Source of the DNA: Posidonia oceanica
Lineage: Eukaryota; Streptophyta; Magnoliopsida; Alismatales; Posidoniaceae
Reading direction: 5' to 3'
Length of the DNA: 64,000 nt
Assembly (NCBI GenBank): GCA_037176725.1
Contig: JAZBRS010000013.1
Location: 11,907,001-11,971,000 of the forward strand
Shown: positions 30,826-42,660 of the stretch, piece by piece
How the letters are laid out: the number at the start of each line of letters is the position of its first letter
Position numbering within the stretch: position 1 is the first letter of the stretch
Program-made: the position numbers and the translations under genes
Notes under the pieces: model-generated
What the model saw: only the letters and a program-made list of their open reading frames with translations
What the model was told of the DNA's origin: nothing
Databases searched by the model: none

Positions 30826-33735
30826 ATGGCCCAGTTTGTTGGTGACTCCCAGGTCCCTGTTGCCCCAGAGGTGGCCTCTCTTTTGGTCCCTTCGGCTCCT
30901 GCATTGACTCCCTCTGTGCCAGCGTCTCCTTCTCTGGTACAGCTATCGCCCTCTTATTCTGTGGGGCAGTGGCAGGCTCTGCCGAACCAGGTTGCTGAGA
31001 CTGTTTTGGTAACCGCCACCCACGCTCCGGAGACACCGCTGACTCCTCCCTAGGGTAATGTCACTTTTGACACTCACCCTGCTGCAGCGAATTACGCCTT
31101 AGGACCTTCGCCCCTTGGACAATCTGTGTCCCAGCCGCTTGATTCTAGTCCTCCGCCAATCCTGCAACTCAGCATACCTACTGACGAGTCCCCTGAGATG
31201 CAGTATCAGTAGCTGATGGAGACTGCCCAGAGACAGCAGGGCATGGCTCTATCTCTCTGCCCCTCATTTACTCCTGCTGCTCCCGAGGCTCCGCTGCGAC
31301 CTGCTCTCACGTCGCAGGCATTCCCCTCTGCTCCCCTGCCTAGACCGTCGCCTCAGCTACTCACTGCTTAGGCGATGGGGGCCCAGCGTCTGCCTCCTGC
31401 ATATGCACAACACCCAGCACAGCATCCTCCTCTAGCACCTGGTGGTCAGTCCGTAGGACTGGTCAGAGCGCAGTATCCCTTTGGCTCGCAGCCCGGCATC
31501 GTGCCGGTGCAGCAGCTGACGCTCCAGCACTCTGCATCACCTATTGCTCAGCATGCTAGTTATTCATACCCCCTGCATCAGCAATACCCCACCCCAGCAT
31601 ACATGCCTGCACACACAACACACCCGCATGGATACGCCGCCCATCCCGTTGCTCCACCAGGCAATGTGATGGTTGACCCAGAGGAGCACCTCGGTGCATC
31701 TTATGCAGAGTATGTGGCCCCTGCCCCTGCTGTACCACCTCCTTTAGCAGCAGCTCCAGACTCTAACGACGACAGGTTCGCCGTTCTGGAGAAAGCAGAC
31801 TCTAACTTCGACAAGTGCAGGGTACAGACCACCAGTCTTACCAGTTCTGGGACCTCTGTTATTTCCCAGAGGCAGTACTCCCCCCGAAGTTCTGCATCCC
31901 GGTATTTGAAAAATACAATGGTAGAGGCTGCCCAATAGCACACCTGAAGGCATACTGCAGAGATCTCGCTCAGCTCCAGGCTGACGAGAGGTTGCTAATC
32001 CGCTTGTTCTAGAAAAGTCTAAGTGGCCCTACGCTCAAGTGGTTCACCTCACTTGATATGGCCAGCATCAAGATGTGGAACGACCTCAGCCAGGCGTTCC
32101 TGGGACAATATTCTTTCAACCTGGACCTGGTCCCTAAGCGCACCGACCTGGTCGCATTAAAGTAGAACCCCGGCGAGCTGTTCGGGGAGTATGTCCGCCG
32201 CTGGCGTGCACTCGCTTTGTAGGTTCGAGACGGACCCTCTGATGAGGAGTCCCTCGAGATTGTGATTGGGGGTGCGTAGCCTACTGTCGGGGCTCTGCTC
32301 AGCATTCAACCTGTCACAACCATTTCTGCACTGATTCGGGCTGGCACCCGCGTGGAGAGTTCACTACGGAGTGGCAACTTCCCGGCACTCTCTACGTTTG
32401 CCAAGCAGGCCACCACCAGCAGCAACAGCAACAACACCAGCAGCAATATCAGCAGCAATAGCAGTGGTACTACCAGCAGCCGGCCCAAGAAGAAGGACTC
32501 GCCGAAGCCTGCTGTTGCCTACGTCGACCCCGCACCTGTGCTTGTTCAACTGGCGGTTCGGCCTCCCCCGCATCAAGTAGTTTATGCACCAGCACCTAGA
32601 GCACCTCCCACACCACAAATCACCACCACCGCCCAACCGGTGTATCCTACCGCACCGGTCCGGCAAGCGTAGCCCTAGGGGCCAAGGCGACCATGGTGTC
32701 AATTCACCCCACTGGTGGAGCAGTTAACCGCCGTCCTCCCAAGGTTGTGACATTTCTGAGGTTTCTCGAGGCTCGCCCTTTGCCAAATCCACTTCCGCAT
32801 TGGCATAAGGTGCACCTTTTTTGCGACTTTCATCGAGCCCCCGGGCACTCGACGAATAGTTGCCTTACTCTACGGGATGCCATCCAGAATTTGATCGAAT
32901 CGGGAACGATTTCGATCCACATGCACGAGGCACCTTCTTCTATTCCTTCATCAGCATTAGCCCCTGCATCAGCATTAGCACCCCCTCATCCCAGCATTGT
33001 CCACCAGCCCCTTCCGGAGCATCCCAATCCGGAAGGCGCGGGGATCTCGAGAATCTATTCTCTCTCCCTCTCCGGGCCTGCTACGTCTGTGGTAGACCCC
33101 TTTGAGCTCATTCATGATGTCTTGGAGCCCTTTCCTCTAGCTCTGTATCGTGCGGCCATTGCCGGCTCCGAGTCGGGAGTCCATATGATCCGACTGCGAG
33201 CCAGGCTGGGGCGCTCTGTCGCTCGCCCTACCGTGCATCCTCAGGCCCCTGCCCCTGTATACCTTCAAGCCAGACCTCAGGCCCGAGCTCTAGCCTCCTA
33301 TTTTGGTAGGCCACCAGTCAGCCTGTTAGCTAGGTCTTAGCCAGGGCCTCCAGCAACCTACCAACATCAGCACCCCTCACCCTATTACCCAGCCAACCCT
33401 CTGGTAGCTCCTCTTGTGCTCGCAGCACAGGCCCCAGCAGTTATTAACTTAACCTGGGACCCCATCGCATGCCCTACAACTATGCCACGGAAACGTGCGT
33501 AGAAGTCACGCGATCAGGGAGGGTATACCAGCCGGCAGCACCAGTGGTGAGGCCCAGCCGTCCAGCACCCACTGCACCTCCACCAGCAAGCCAGCCAGCA
33601 GCACCCCTACCTGCTAGCCAGCCCGCAGCACCCCTAGCATCAAGCCAACCCCCTGCACCTTGCCCGGTAGAGCCAACTCCCAGAGCACCCCCTCCTACTG
33701 CCAGAAAGTTGCACCACAAGGCTGACATCAGTTCC
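30826..33735 (+). pseudogene. gag: Unit B gag, decayed
   Basis: Starts at the conserved ATG (MAQFVGD). Pro/Gln-rich N-terminal part, gag domain (CIPVFEKYNGRGCP to GTRVESSLR), zinc-knuckle variant CDFHRAPGHSTNSC (C-x2-H-x4-H-x4-C), then a Pro/Ala-rich tail with PASQPAAP repeats. In-frame TAGs at 31051, 31210, 32010, 32163, 32220 and 32277; most align to CAG/Gln in A and C. Frameshifts occur, for example near 31815 where the reading frame changes inside the DVLEKA-like block. Not translatable as one protein. Confidence 0.88.
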
Positions 33736-35448
33736 TAGCTTAGGAGGGTTAAAGCCGATATTTCCATTTGGGACCTTATACACTCCTCTTCTGAACACCG
33801 TGAGGCTTTTCTCCGAGTGTTCCAAGCTGCCCGTGTGTCCCAAGCCATAGAACCCGCGGCCCTGGAAAGCATGGTTGGCGTTATCGCGGAGCCATAGATC
33901 ATCTCTTTCACGAGCGATGAGCTGCCTCCGGCCGGGATTAATCATAACCAACCCTTGTTTGTCACAGTGCAATACAAAAACTTTCGCATTTCCCTATCGC
34001 TGGTTGATAACGGGTCAGGCCTTAATGCCTGTCCGCTGCGCACTGCAACCAGGCTCGGATTCAAAGCTGAGGATATCACTCCGGAGATAAAGGGAATGAC
34101 TGCTATTGATAATACACATCATGACGCTCTAGGGATTCTGATTATTCCTTTAATCATTGGCCCGGTCACTTTCGATGTGGAATTCTACATTGTTGACTTG
34201 GAGCCTAACTTTAACTTCTTGCTTGGGCGCCCTTGGCTGCACAAGCATCAGGTCATCCCCTCGACCCTCCACCGTATGATTAAGTTTCGCCACAGCGACG
34301 ATGTTATCGTTGTAATGGCGGAAAACTTCGAGAAAGAGCAAATCGAGGCGGTTGCACCCATCTCTTCGCATACTATCCCTTTTGACCCCGAACTTTCAGT
34401 TGCTTTGTATCGAGTTAATCGGTGTGAGCCGGTTAGCTTTGTACCTGATCTTGAACGTGTCAACTCCTTGGCCGTTCACAGCATCCCCTTCTCGGATGGT
34501 CGAAAATGTCTGTCACAGATGGGGCTATGTCAAAGGAGCGCCGCTCGGGCGATATGGCCAGGGAATCGCTAAGCCAATCAGAGCAGTAGAGCAAAGAGAT
34601 TCTGAAGGTCTTGGATATGATCTACAGTCCAGCAAAGTGAGACGCATGCTGCCTAAGGATCAGAGGATGGCTATCCTGCAGGACCTCACTAACTTCACTA
34701 GTGCAGGTATCCTGGATTCAACCAGCAGTGAAGCCTCAACACAGCAGGTGTCATGCTCAAGTTCCCAGCTGCCAGAGGAAGAAAGGGTCTGCATCGAAGA
34801 CTACTACTCAGATGAGGAGGAGTCTGGTATAGTTGAGGCAGCCCCAACCAGCAGCAAGGATCAGCTCAGCGTGACTGCGTCCCGGTCAGTTTGCTTGGCA
34901 TTCACTAATGAAGCAGTAGAATTGGCAAACCCTGGGGCAGGGCTGATAGTTTCCCCTCTTCCTACAGCATCACCGAAGTCGCCGACATTTGCAGCTGCAG
35001 CGCCAGAGTCAGAAGCACGCCCGCCAGCGTTATCCAACAGTCAACCTGTGGCCGCACCCGCACCAGCATGGAAATCACCTTCTCCGGCGGCACAGTCAGT
35101 CGGATCAGGCGACAGCGTGACTCAGCCCGCATTATTGACAGCACCACAAGCAAGCCAGGCGGCTCTGTCAAGCACACTGCTGTCAGCCTCAGTAGATCTT
35201 GCTATGCGGTAGATTCTCGCCGCTACTACCGGGAGACCACCACTATCACCCACGGGCATCGGTGCTTCATCCCCAAGCATGGCTACCCAGCCATTAGCCC
35301 CTCAAAAGAGCAGTTATGCCTCCCTGCCGGCAGCAGCAGTGATCCTGGCAGCATACCCAGCAGCAGCGAAGCAGATGCCCCAAGTAGCAGAAAGCCCAGC
35401 AATCGAAACAGGGCCAGCCGCAAGCCCGGCAGTCGCTTACTACGTCGA
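33736..35448 (+). pseudogene. Unit B protease and linker, decayed
   Basis: TAG at 33736-33738 replaces Gln, then RVKADISIWDLIHSSSEHREAF, TAG at 33895-33897 (Gln in A/C), and a complete retropepsin-like domain with LVDNGSG at 34003-34020, open from 33955 to about 34490. A one-base loss near 34490 shifts the frame, and the acidic/Ala-rich linker then continues to YYVDS at the C insertion site. Confidence 0.87.
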
Positions 35449-35453
35449 CTCAC
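35449..35453. repeat. Target-site duplication CTCAC, left copy
   Basis: CTCAC before TGTAGCG, matched by CTCAC at 62627-62631 directly after the right LTR. Removing element C plus one copy rejoins the B linker (YYVDS then PSDEEAG), matching the YYVDSPSNEEEGA order in C's own linker. Confidence 0.95.
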
Positions 35454-36023
35454 TGTAGCGATCCCGATCGGAATCAGGCTCGCTATTAGCGGCGATTGGA
35501 TCCGAGGAAGAGGCTCAACTCGAAAACACTTAAAATCGAGGAGAAAAGAGAAAGATAAGACAAATCAGAGTCGCCACCATGTCTATTAACGGGAGACAAG
35601 GAAAACCGGGGAAATGCGTGAATTAACATGCAAAACCAAGCAAGAAATGCAAAGCAAAGCAATGCGAAAGAAAACAAATGCAAATGCATGCAAAAGAGAT
35701 GACTCTAGCCTAGGATAAGGGCAGTATGGTCATTGCGGGCCAAAAGACAGGGCAAGGACTCCTGTTACGTGCGGGGAAGGTGTTAGGCACCCCCGACACG
35801 CCCGAGAATCGGTCTTTCTAGGCTTACGCTCGCATACGCAGGGAAATGCAGGGTTGAATGCCTATGTGCCTATGAATGCCTAAATGAATGCTCAAGGTGT
35901 GCTCTAAGTGGAGAGATGCAGGGCAAGGAAGTAAACGTGCTGTCTAAGTGCTCAGCTACGCTGTCTGTGTTCCGAACCGGGCGAAACCTGGCTCGTGAGA
36001 ACTCCAGGCAGTAAGCATCACAG

Positions 36024-36033
36024 CCCTATATGC
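36024..36033 (-). promoter_or_regulatory. TATA-like element in 3' LTR of C
   Basis: Sense GCATATAGGG, identical in context to the copy at 57571-57580. Confidence 0.5.
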
Positions 36034-38492
36034 AAATGCAAGCGAAAAAAAGCAAAACAACGACAAAACCATGCAATGCGATCGACATGCAAGAGAAAAC
36101 GGCGTAAAGCACGCAAAACGGTGCAAAAAACAAGAAAGTGCGCAAAACGGTGCAAAAGGACAAGGTCGGCACGCAAAACGGGCGAGAAAGCAAGGCGGCA
36201 CGCAAATCGGTGCAAAAGGCGATGACGGGCACGCAAAACTGTGCCAAAAACAGGGCGAGCGCGCAAAACGACGCGAAAGACAAAGCAGGCGCGCAAAACG
36301 GTGCCAAGACGAGAGCGGGCACGCAAAACGGTGCCAAAAGCTGCGAGATAAAACCTCGGAAAAGCTGTGCGAATGCAAATGCAAGGAAAAGATTAGAAGC
36401 AGTAAAAGGAGAAGCAGAACAGCGCATGTGTGAGAACAGGCGCTGTTCGGGGCCACACAGAGTAGGTGTGAAGACCTACAAAGGGGAGAGTGAGCAAACA
36501 GGGGGATTGCCACCTCTTTTGCGACCATTTCCCGCTAAACCGTTCCACGGTGTGTCTCGCACGCTGCCCAAAGCTCGCGATGCGATCGGATCGTGGAAAA
36601 GGGGGAAGAAAGTCACATTAAGTGGTGAATCCAGGGAAAACTCAACACAAAACGCCCAAGAGTACGCGAAACAGGGATCTGAGTTGATAGACAAGAAGAG
36701 GAGGCCCTATTCTACATGCTCAAAGAGACAGAAAGCAAAAACGAGGAAAACTGTGCAAATGCCATGCAAATGAATGCAATGCAGGGGTTCAGGAGGACAT
36801 ACCAGGAAATCCGGGAGCCTGATCTGAAATCTGTCTGGTCTATGCTGAAGAGCGCTTCGCTGCGGTCGCCTGGGCAGCTTACTTGAGAAGATCCAACGGC
36901 CGGATCGGAAGATATCGCAGCTTCAAGGCAGGAGGGCCAGAACAGGGGAGAAGAACAGATCTAGGTGTTCACGAGGTCCTAGGGATGTGCAAAAGGTCCT
37001 CCCAAGTGAAGGGGAGCTAAAGGTGCTTAGTGTGTGCAAAGGGATGCTAAAATGCAAAGCTAAATGAATGTAGGATGCATGCAAGAGGCAAGAAAAGACA
37101 AGAGGGGAATTTTTAGAAAAACAGAGGTTCAAATGCCATTTTTGAAAAAGAGAAGGGAGCTAAATGCAATTTTTCAAAAAAGGATGGGGCCCACAGGAGA
37201 GAGTTTTGAAAACAGGAGAGGGCAGAGGGTTATTTTGCAGAAGATTGGGTTCAGAAAGCTATTTTGAAATGAGGGTATGCATTGGAAGAAGTTTTGAAAA
37301 CAAATGGAAATCAGAGGGTAATTTTGGAAAAAACTAGGGTCTAAAGTGCAAATTTTCTAGAAAACAGGGTTCTGGGAAGTCCAGGAATGCAAGTGGAGGG
37401 TCTACATGCAATTTTGTAAGCATAGGAGCTAAGATGCAACTTTAGGGGCAAAACAGTCTTTTTACATGATTTTTAAAGTATGCAAGGACCTATGTGTAAT
37501 TTTTGAATCATGCAGGGGTCAAATATGCAATTTTATATGGTAAACATGCTCTGAAATCAGAAGACAGGACTGATGTGCAATTTTTGAGAAAAACAGGGTT
37601 AAAAATGCAATGCAATAAGCCAAAATGCATGGAAAACAGTTACTGTCCATTTAAAATGGACCTACATGCAAAAATGAAAAATCAGGAGGTAAAATATGCA
37701 ATGCAGTATGCAAAAATTAAAAATGAAACCTAAGTTACTACAGTGCACAGGACCTAGATGCAAAAACAACGAAATGCAGGGACACAGAATGCAATTTTAT
37801 ATGGTAAAAATGATGCATTTAAATGAACTGATTTAATGCAGTACCTATATGCAAAAATGGAAACCAGAGGGGCTAAAACACAAAAAATTACAACTAAACA
37901 GCACAGTAAAAGGACTGGGATGTAAATACAGAAAAGCAGGAATATTTAAAGCAATTTTGCGTGGTTTTAAATTAAAAACTAAGCAGATTAAAAGGCATAA
38001 GGACCAGAATGCAAAAATGAAATAACTTAAGGCAGACATGCAATATTCACACAAAAACTTTATAATTGGAAAAATAAAGGAACAGTGACTTGCCGACGAT
38101 GGTAGGTACTGTAGCAGTAAGCTACCGGACCTTAGCACCGCCGGCACAGGGGGCTTGTGGAGGCACTGATCGGCGGGAGCTAGAGCTGACGTCCGTGCGG
38201 AGCTCCGGGGACCGCCGGGGCGACGTTCCGTTGGCTGGAGCATCGGGAAGAGCGGAGGCCGACGCCGGAGAAGAAGCTCTGTCCGGCGAGTCGCGATCCG
38301 AGCAGGAAGGTCGGAAACGCTAATCTAAAGGGTGGAGAAGCATCGCGGGAAGAAAAGAAGACTAAGGGAAGAAGATTTTACCTGATTCCGCGTCTGAGGT
38401 GTTCTCCCGACCTCAGCAATTCCGGAGGTGGCCGGTGGAGGTCGTCTGGTCGCTGCGGGCGTCGCCGGCTGCTCGCGAGGGCTGGAGCTGCT

Positions 38493-39269
38493 TCAGAATG
38501 GTCCTCCGGTGCTTCCCAGCTGGTTGGATGGAAGCTCCAGAACTCGGAGGGAAATCCGGCGCTCTGTGGGTTCAGAGAAACAGCCGGGAGTCGGGGGGGT
38601 GTCTGCCGCTCGTCTGGTTGGATGGGACCCTCCGGGAGGTTGCTGGAGGTCTGAGGAGTGGTTCTGGATTGCTGGATGGGATTTCTGGAGTGTGTGGAGA
38701 AGATTTGGAGTTCGGACGATCTTCTGGTCAGTGGAGAAGGCAAGTGTTTGTTGTGGATTTCTCGGTCTGTGGTGGAGGATGGGGCTGAAGGTAAGGTGCT
38801 TCTGGAAGGTGAAGTTCAGGCGAGTCTCTGGGTGGATTTTGGAAGAAGGTTGTGGGCTGGAGTGGAGGGAATTGCTGAGGGGAGTTGTGTTGGGTTCTGG
38901 TTGGTGTTCAGGGTGATTTGAAGGTGTTTCGTGCAGTGGAAAGGCAATGGGATGGTGGAGGAGGAATGCTGGTGTGCTAGGTGAATTTGGGGGATGAAAA
39001 TGGAAGGGAATTCGAGGCTGGAACGGGCTGGTTTCAGGGGAGAAAGAAGGGGAGGTTCTACTGAATTCAGAGGGTGAAGAAGTGGGAAGTTTGCAGGGGA
39101 ATTCTCTGGATTTCTCAGCTCTCTCTCTCAGGTGGCGAAAAGGCGATGAAGGAGGATTGAAGGGCTGGCTTTTATCAAGAGGAGGGGACTGCTGGGCGCG
39201 AGTTGGTGGTTTGAATTCCACCGGCGGCACTGCAGCAGAAACGACGGGCGTCGGCAAGGCGACTGGCAT
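38493..39269 (-). other. Sense-strand 258-aa open frame in U3 of C, doubtful
   Basis: Pro/Ser/His-rich open frame in the GC-rich part of the LTR. The right LTR copy (60212-60817) is cut by a CAG-to-TAG change and continues in frame. The A LTR has a similar frame at 14825-15274 with recognisable but weak similarity (SPSF, TFLQPF/HHPIAFPL-like, NPTP). A GT donor-like site (CTCAG|GTA) lies about 110 nt further on in all LTRs. Could be a captured exon-like fragment, or simply GC-rich DNA open by chance. Confidence 0.25.
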
Positions 39270-41072
39270 TCAATGCCTCCTGGAAATGGTGCTGAGAGAA
39301 GAGAGGAGAGGCGAGCTCTGTAGGTGATTTGATGGAGAGGGAGAGCTTGAAAATTAAAAAGGAGAGGGAGCCCTGTAGCTGGCCGCTCGCGGGAGAGAAG
39401 TTGGGGAAAAATGCAGAAGGTGGGGAAGAAGAAGGAAGAAGGAGGCCGGACTGTGGGCCGAAGGAAAAAGAAATAAAAGAAAAAAGAAAAACAGGCCGGA
39501 TTGGGCCCAGTAAGGAAAGGAAAGAAAGAAAAAGAGAAGTAAGAAAGAAGAGAGGGTAGAATGGGGAAATAAAATTAGTAAAAAGGAACTAAAAATAAAT
39601 AAAAATACTAGAAAGGTTGTGATGTGAATTAGGGTTTTAATTAAATTTTTTAATGGCCATTTTGGGTTGATTAATGTGTTTTGGGCTTGATTAGGGTTTT
39701 AGGGTTTTGGTTTTGCTTTTAATTAGTTTTCACTTGATTAAATGTTTGTTAAACCTTTTTTAAATTGTTTTAAAAATTGTGTTTCCCTTGTTAGGTACTT
39801 AGGACATTGATTAGGATTTTTTAGGATTTATTTTCGTATTAATCAGGATTGGTTTTAGGCCTTTTAGTTTTAATCTTCTTAGGGTTTTTTCTTTCTTAAG
39901 TCTTTTAAATTATGCCTTGATTTTTATTTGTTGATTTTTCTTGAAGTTTTTAGTTAGATTTCTCTTGTCTGATTAGGTGTTTTTAGGTCTTTTAAATGTG
40001 TTTTTCTTTTCCCTTTTTTAATTAAGTTTTTATGTTGTTCTTCTTATGTTTATTAGGTTAAGTCTTTTGCTTCTTTAATTACTTGTTTTAATGTTTGTTT
40101 TTTTTTATTCTTCTTTTTGAGGTTTGTTTTTTTAATTCTTCTGATGGGGTTTTTACTTTTGGTGGGTTTTGATTTCATTTTAGTTTTTTTTCTTGATTTT
40201 TCAGTGTTTTCTTTTGATTTGTTTTGCATTTTTTAGCTTACATGCTTGGTTTTCCTTTTAGCTTGATTTAGTTAAGTTTAGGTTTTTAATTGCTTGTTTA
40301 ATGTTTTTTAGTTGTTTTTCTTAGGGTTCTGATTTGTTTCTTTTATGTTTTGGGGTTTTACAGATTTTTAGGGGTTTTTATGGATTTTTGCAAGAGAAAG
40401 AAAAGGGAAAGAGAAGGAGGAAAGAAATGGAAAAAAGAGGGAGATAAAAGGAAAAGAGATAGGTTGAAGGAAAAGGATTTTTTGAAAATTAGGGAAAGTG
40501 TTAAAAATAAAGTAAAAATAGGAATAAGATAGAGGAAGGATAGAAGCACAAAGGGGGCCCATAGCCAGACCAGAGAAGGAGCAAGAAGGGGATGAAAAGA
40601 GAGATGATAATCAGGAGAGAGAGAGAGGAGAGAGAAAATGATAATCCCAAAGAGAGAAAAGGATAATTTGAGTGAATGGAGGTCTTAAAGGTCTTGGAAT
40701 GGGATGAAAATTGGTGAGTGGGCAGTCTAGGGTTTGAGGTGTTGGTTCTGAAGTTTTGGTTTGATTCTAAGAAGGTTTTGGAGGGGTTTTGAGGTGTAGA
40801 AAAAGGGTAGTTTTACCTAGGTTTTCTAGGGTTTTTGGGAATGGTCTAGGTTTGAAAGTTTCTAAGTTCTTGGGTAGGTTTGCTAAGTGGGTGTTGGTGG
40901 GTTTTCCTATGGATTTTGGTCAGGTTTTGAGCTTGGGAAGAGGGGTAAAGGCTTAGGTCAAGTTTGCTTGGTTTTGAAGGGTAAAGAGGAGGATTAGGGT
41001 TTGGTTTGTTTTGGGTTTGAGTCCAGCAATCACTAGGAGGGCTCCAAGTGGTCCAAGCCTGCCAAGATGGGG

Positions 41073-41135
41073 TGTCAACAGATGCCCCTCCCTGAGCAAG
41101 GTCAAGCGGAGCGAGGCCGCTGCTCAGGGTTGACA
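41073..41135 (-). promoter_or_regulatory. PPT and PPT/LTR hairpin of element C
   Basis: Sense PPT AGGGAGGGGCATC (41093-41081) next to LTR start. TGTCAAC (sense, 41135-41129) is complementary to the LTR start GTTGACA (41079-41073). An inner 9-bp stem CCCTGAGCA/TGCTCAGGG (41129-41121 with 41098-41090) covers the 5' part of the PPT. A further 12-bp complement links 41065-41076 with 41137-41148. In D the outer stem is TGTCTAC/GTAGACA: one base pair changed on both sides. Confidence 0.78.
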
Positions 41136-41148
41136 AGACACCCCATCT

Positions 41149-41644
41149 GACCGACGGGAGCAGCGATTTGCTATGGGCGTGAGCTACTTATTCGGCGGAT
41201 GCACCGAAAATCGTAGTCCGTTGCCGCAATGCAAAATGCAGGGTGCAGATGGATGAATGCTAAGTGTGTAATGCGTGCTAATGCAAATGCAATGCAAGAG
41301 TTAGTACAAAAGTTAGCTAATTAGAAGGAAATGCTGATGCTGTGCAAGTGAGGTCAATGATACTAAAGTAGTATGCAATGCTAGCTGAGAAGATGCAGAG
41401 ATGATGCAAGAGAAAATGCTAAATGGACGCGATGTGGTGCAAGGATCTGGCAGGAAAGCCAGACTTGCACGACAAAGCAAGGAAACACAGGGTGCAGCTC
41501 GTCCCCGCCCGGGGAGCAAGCTAGCAGAAGAGAAAAGAGGGGTGCGAGGGGAGAGAGGCCAACTCTCCTATCACAAAAAAAAGGAGGTGCATGACTTTGC
41601 CTTCCTGGGGCAAGGTCATGCCAAAAAGGGTGATAAGGTGACGG
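41149..41644 (-). other. Element C 3' UTR between PPT and arrays
   Basis: Non-coding; 'gatgcaatgc'-rich simple sequence at 41220-41420 and a short 'ctcgtccccgcccgg' GC patch near 41500. No ORF supported. Confidence 0.6.
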
Positions 41645-42480
41645 GCTTATCGTCCGGATAGTTTACGGTCCTATCAACCGGGAGTGATAGTTTAGGTTAT
41701 CAGCCTAGAGTGATAGTTTAGGTTATCAGCCTAGAGTGATAGTTTAGGTTATCAGCCTAGAGTGATAGTTTAGGTTATCAGCCTAGAGCAGTTGTGAGTG
41801 ATAGTTACTGGATATCAGCCGTATAACATGGTTGTGTGGGATAGTTTACAGTCCTATCAACTGGCGGATAGTTTACAGGCCTATCAACTGGCGGATAGTT
41901 TACAGACCTATCAACTGGCGGATAGTTTACAGACCTATCAACTGGAAGCCACAAACCATGAGTGATAGTTACTGGGTATCAGCCGTATAACGCAAATGCC
42001 GGATAGTTTACAGTCCTATCAACTGGAGCGATAGTTTACAGACCTATCAACTGGCGGATAGTTTACAGTCCTATCAACTGGCGGATAGTTTACAGTCCTA
42101 TCAACTGGAAACGGCATTGCGAGGGACAGTTACTGGGTGTCAGCCGTATAACATGATTGCGCGTGATAGTTTAGGATATCAGCCTAGCGATAGTTTACAG
42201 TCCTATCAACTGGAACGATAGTTTACAGTCCTATCAACTGGCGGATAGTTTACAAGCCTATCAACTGGAACGCGCAATGATGAGGGATAGTTACTGGATA
42301 TCAGCCGTATAATGCAATTGCTGGTGATAGTTTAGGATATCAGCCTAACGATAGTTTACAGTCCTATCAACTGGTGGATAGTTTACAGACCTATCAACTG
42401 ACGGATAGTTTACAGACCTATCAACTGGAAACCGCAATTGCAAGGGACAGTTACTGGATGTCTGCCGTATAACACAACTG
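41645..42480 (-). repeat. Element C 3' UTR array 1: GATAGTTTA repeats
   Basis: About thirty units of 26-27 bp in two main forms, GATAGTTTACAGTCCTATCA with ACTGGCG, and GATAGTTTAGGTTATCAGCC with TAGAGT, mixed with GATAGTTACTGGATATCAGCC variants. Each unit contains a short inverted repeat (GATAG...CTATC or GATA...TATC), so the array could form a string of small hairpins. Confidence 0.93.
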
Positions 42481-42504
42481 TGGGCCAACCATGGATCGGC
42501 CCAG

Positions 42505-42660
42505 ATGATAGTTTAGGTTATCAGCCTGAGAGTGCTTGATTGTTGATAGTTTAGGATATCAGCCTGAGAGTGCTTGATTGTTGATAGTTTAGAATATCAG
42601 CCTGAGAGTGCTTGATTGTTGATAGTTTAGGATATCAGCCTGAGAGTGCTTGATTGTTGA
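42505..42660 (-). repeat. Element C 3' UTR array 2: 38-bp repeat
   Basis: Four tandem copies of a 38-bp unit starting GATAGTTTAGGATATCAGCC and ending TGCTTGATTGTT; a derivative of array 1 with an added 12-bp tail. Confidence 0.92.

Larger units (their letters stand above)
29649..35448 (+). mobile_element. Unit B: internal region of plus-strand Tat/Ogre element, first part
   Basis: Leader, gag, protease and linker of the second unit of the D-LTR-B tandem. It is cut by element C in the linker after YYVDS and resumes at 62627. Decayed mainly by CAG-to-TAG changes and single-base deletions. Confidence 0.9.
35454..41080 (-). repeat. 3' LTR of element C, 5,627 bp
   Basis: Plus-strand ends TGTAGCG and TGTCAACA. 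Layout as in A: TGGCGACTC copy (35568-35576), conserved block (35738-35833), TATA-like (36024-36033), repeats of GCACGCAAAACGGTGC type (36070-36350), AT-rich 'atgcaatttt' part (37080-38080), GC-rich part (38090-39330) with a 258-aa sense-strand open frame (38493-39269), T-rich part (39600-40380), purine-rich LTR start. No gene called inside. Confidence 0.95.
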
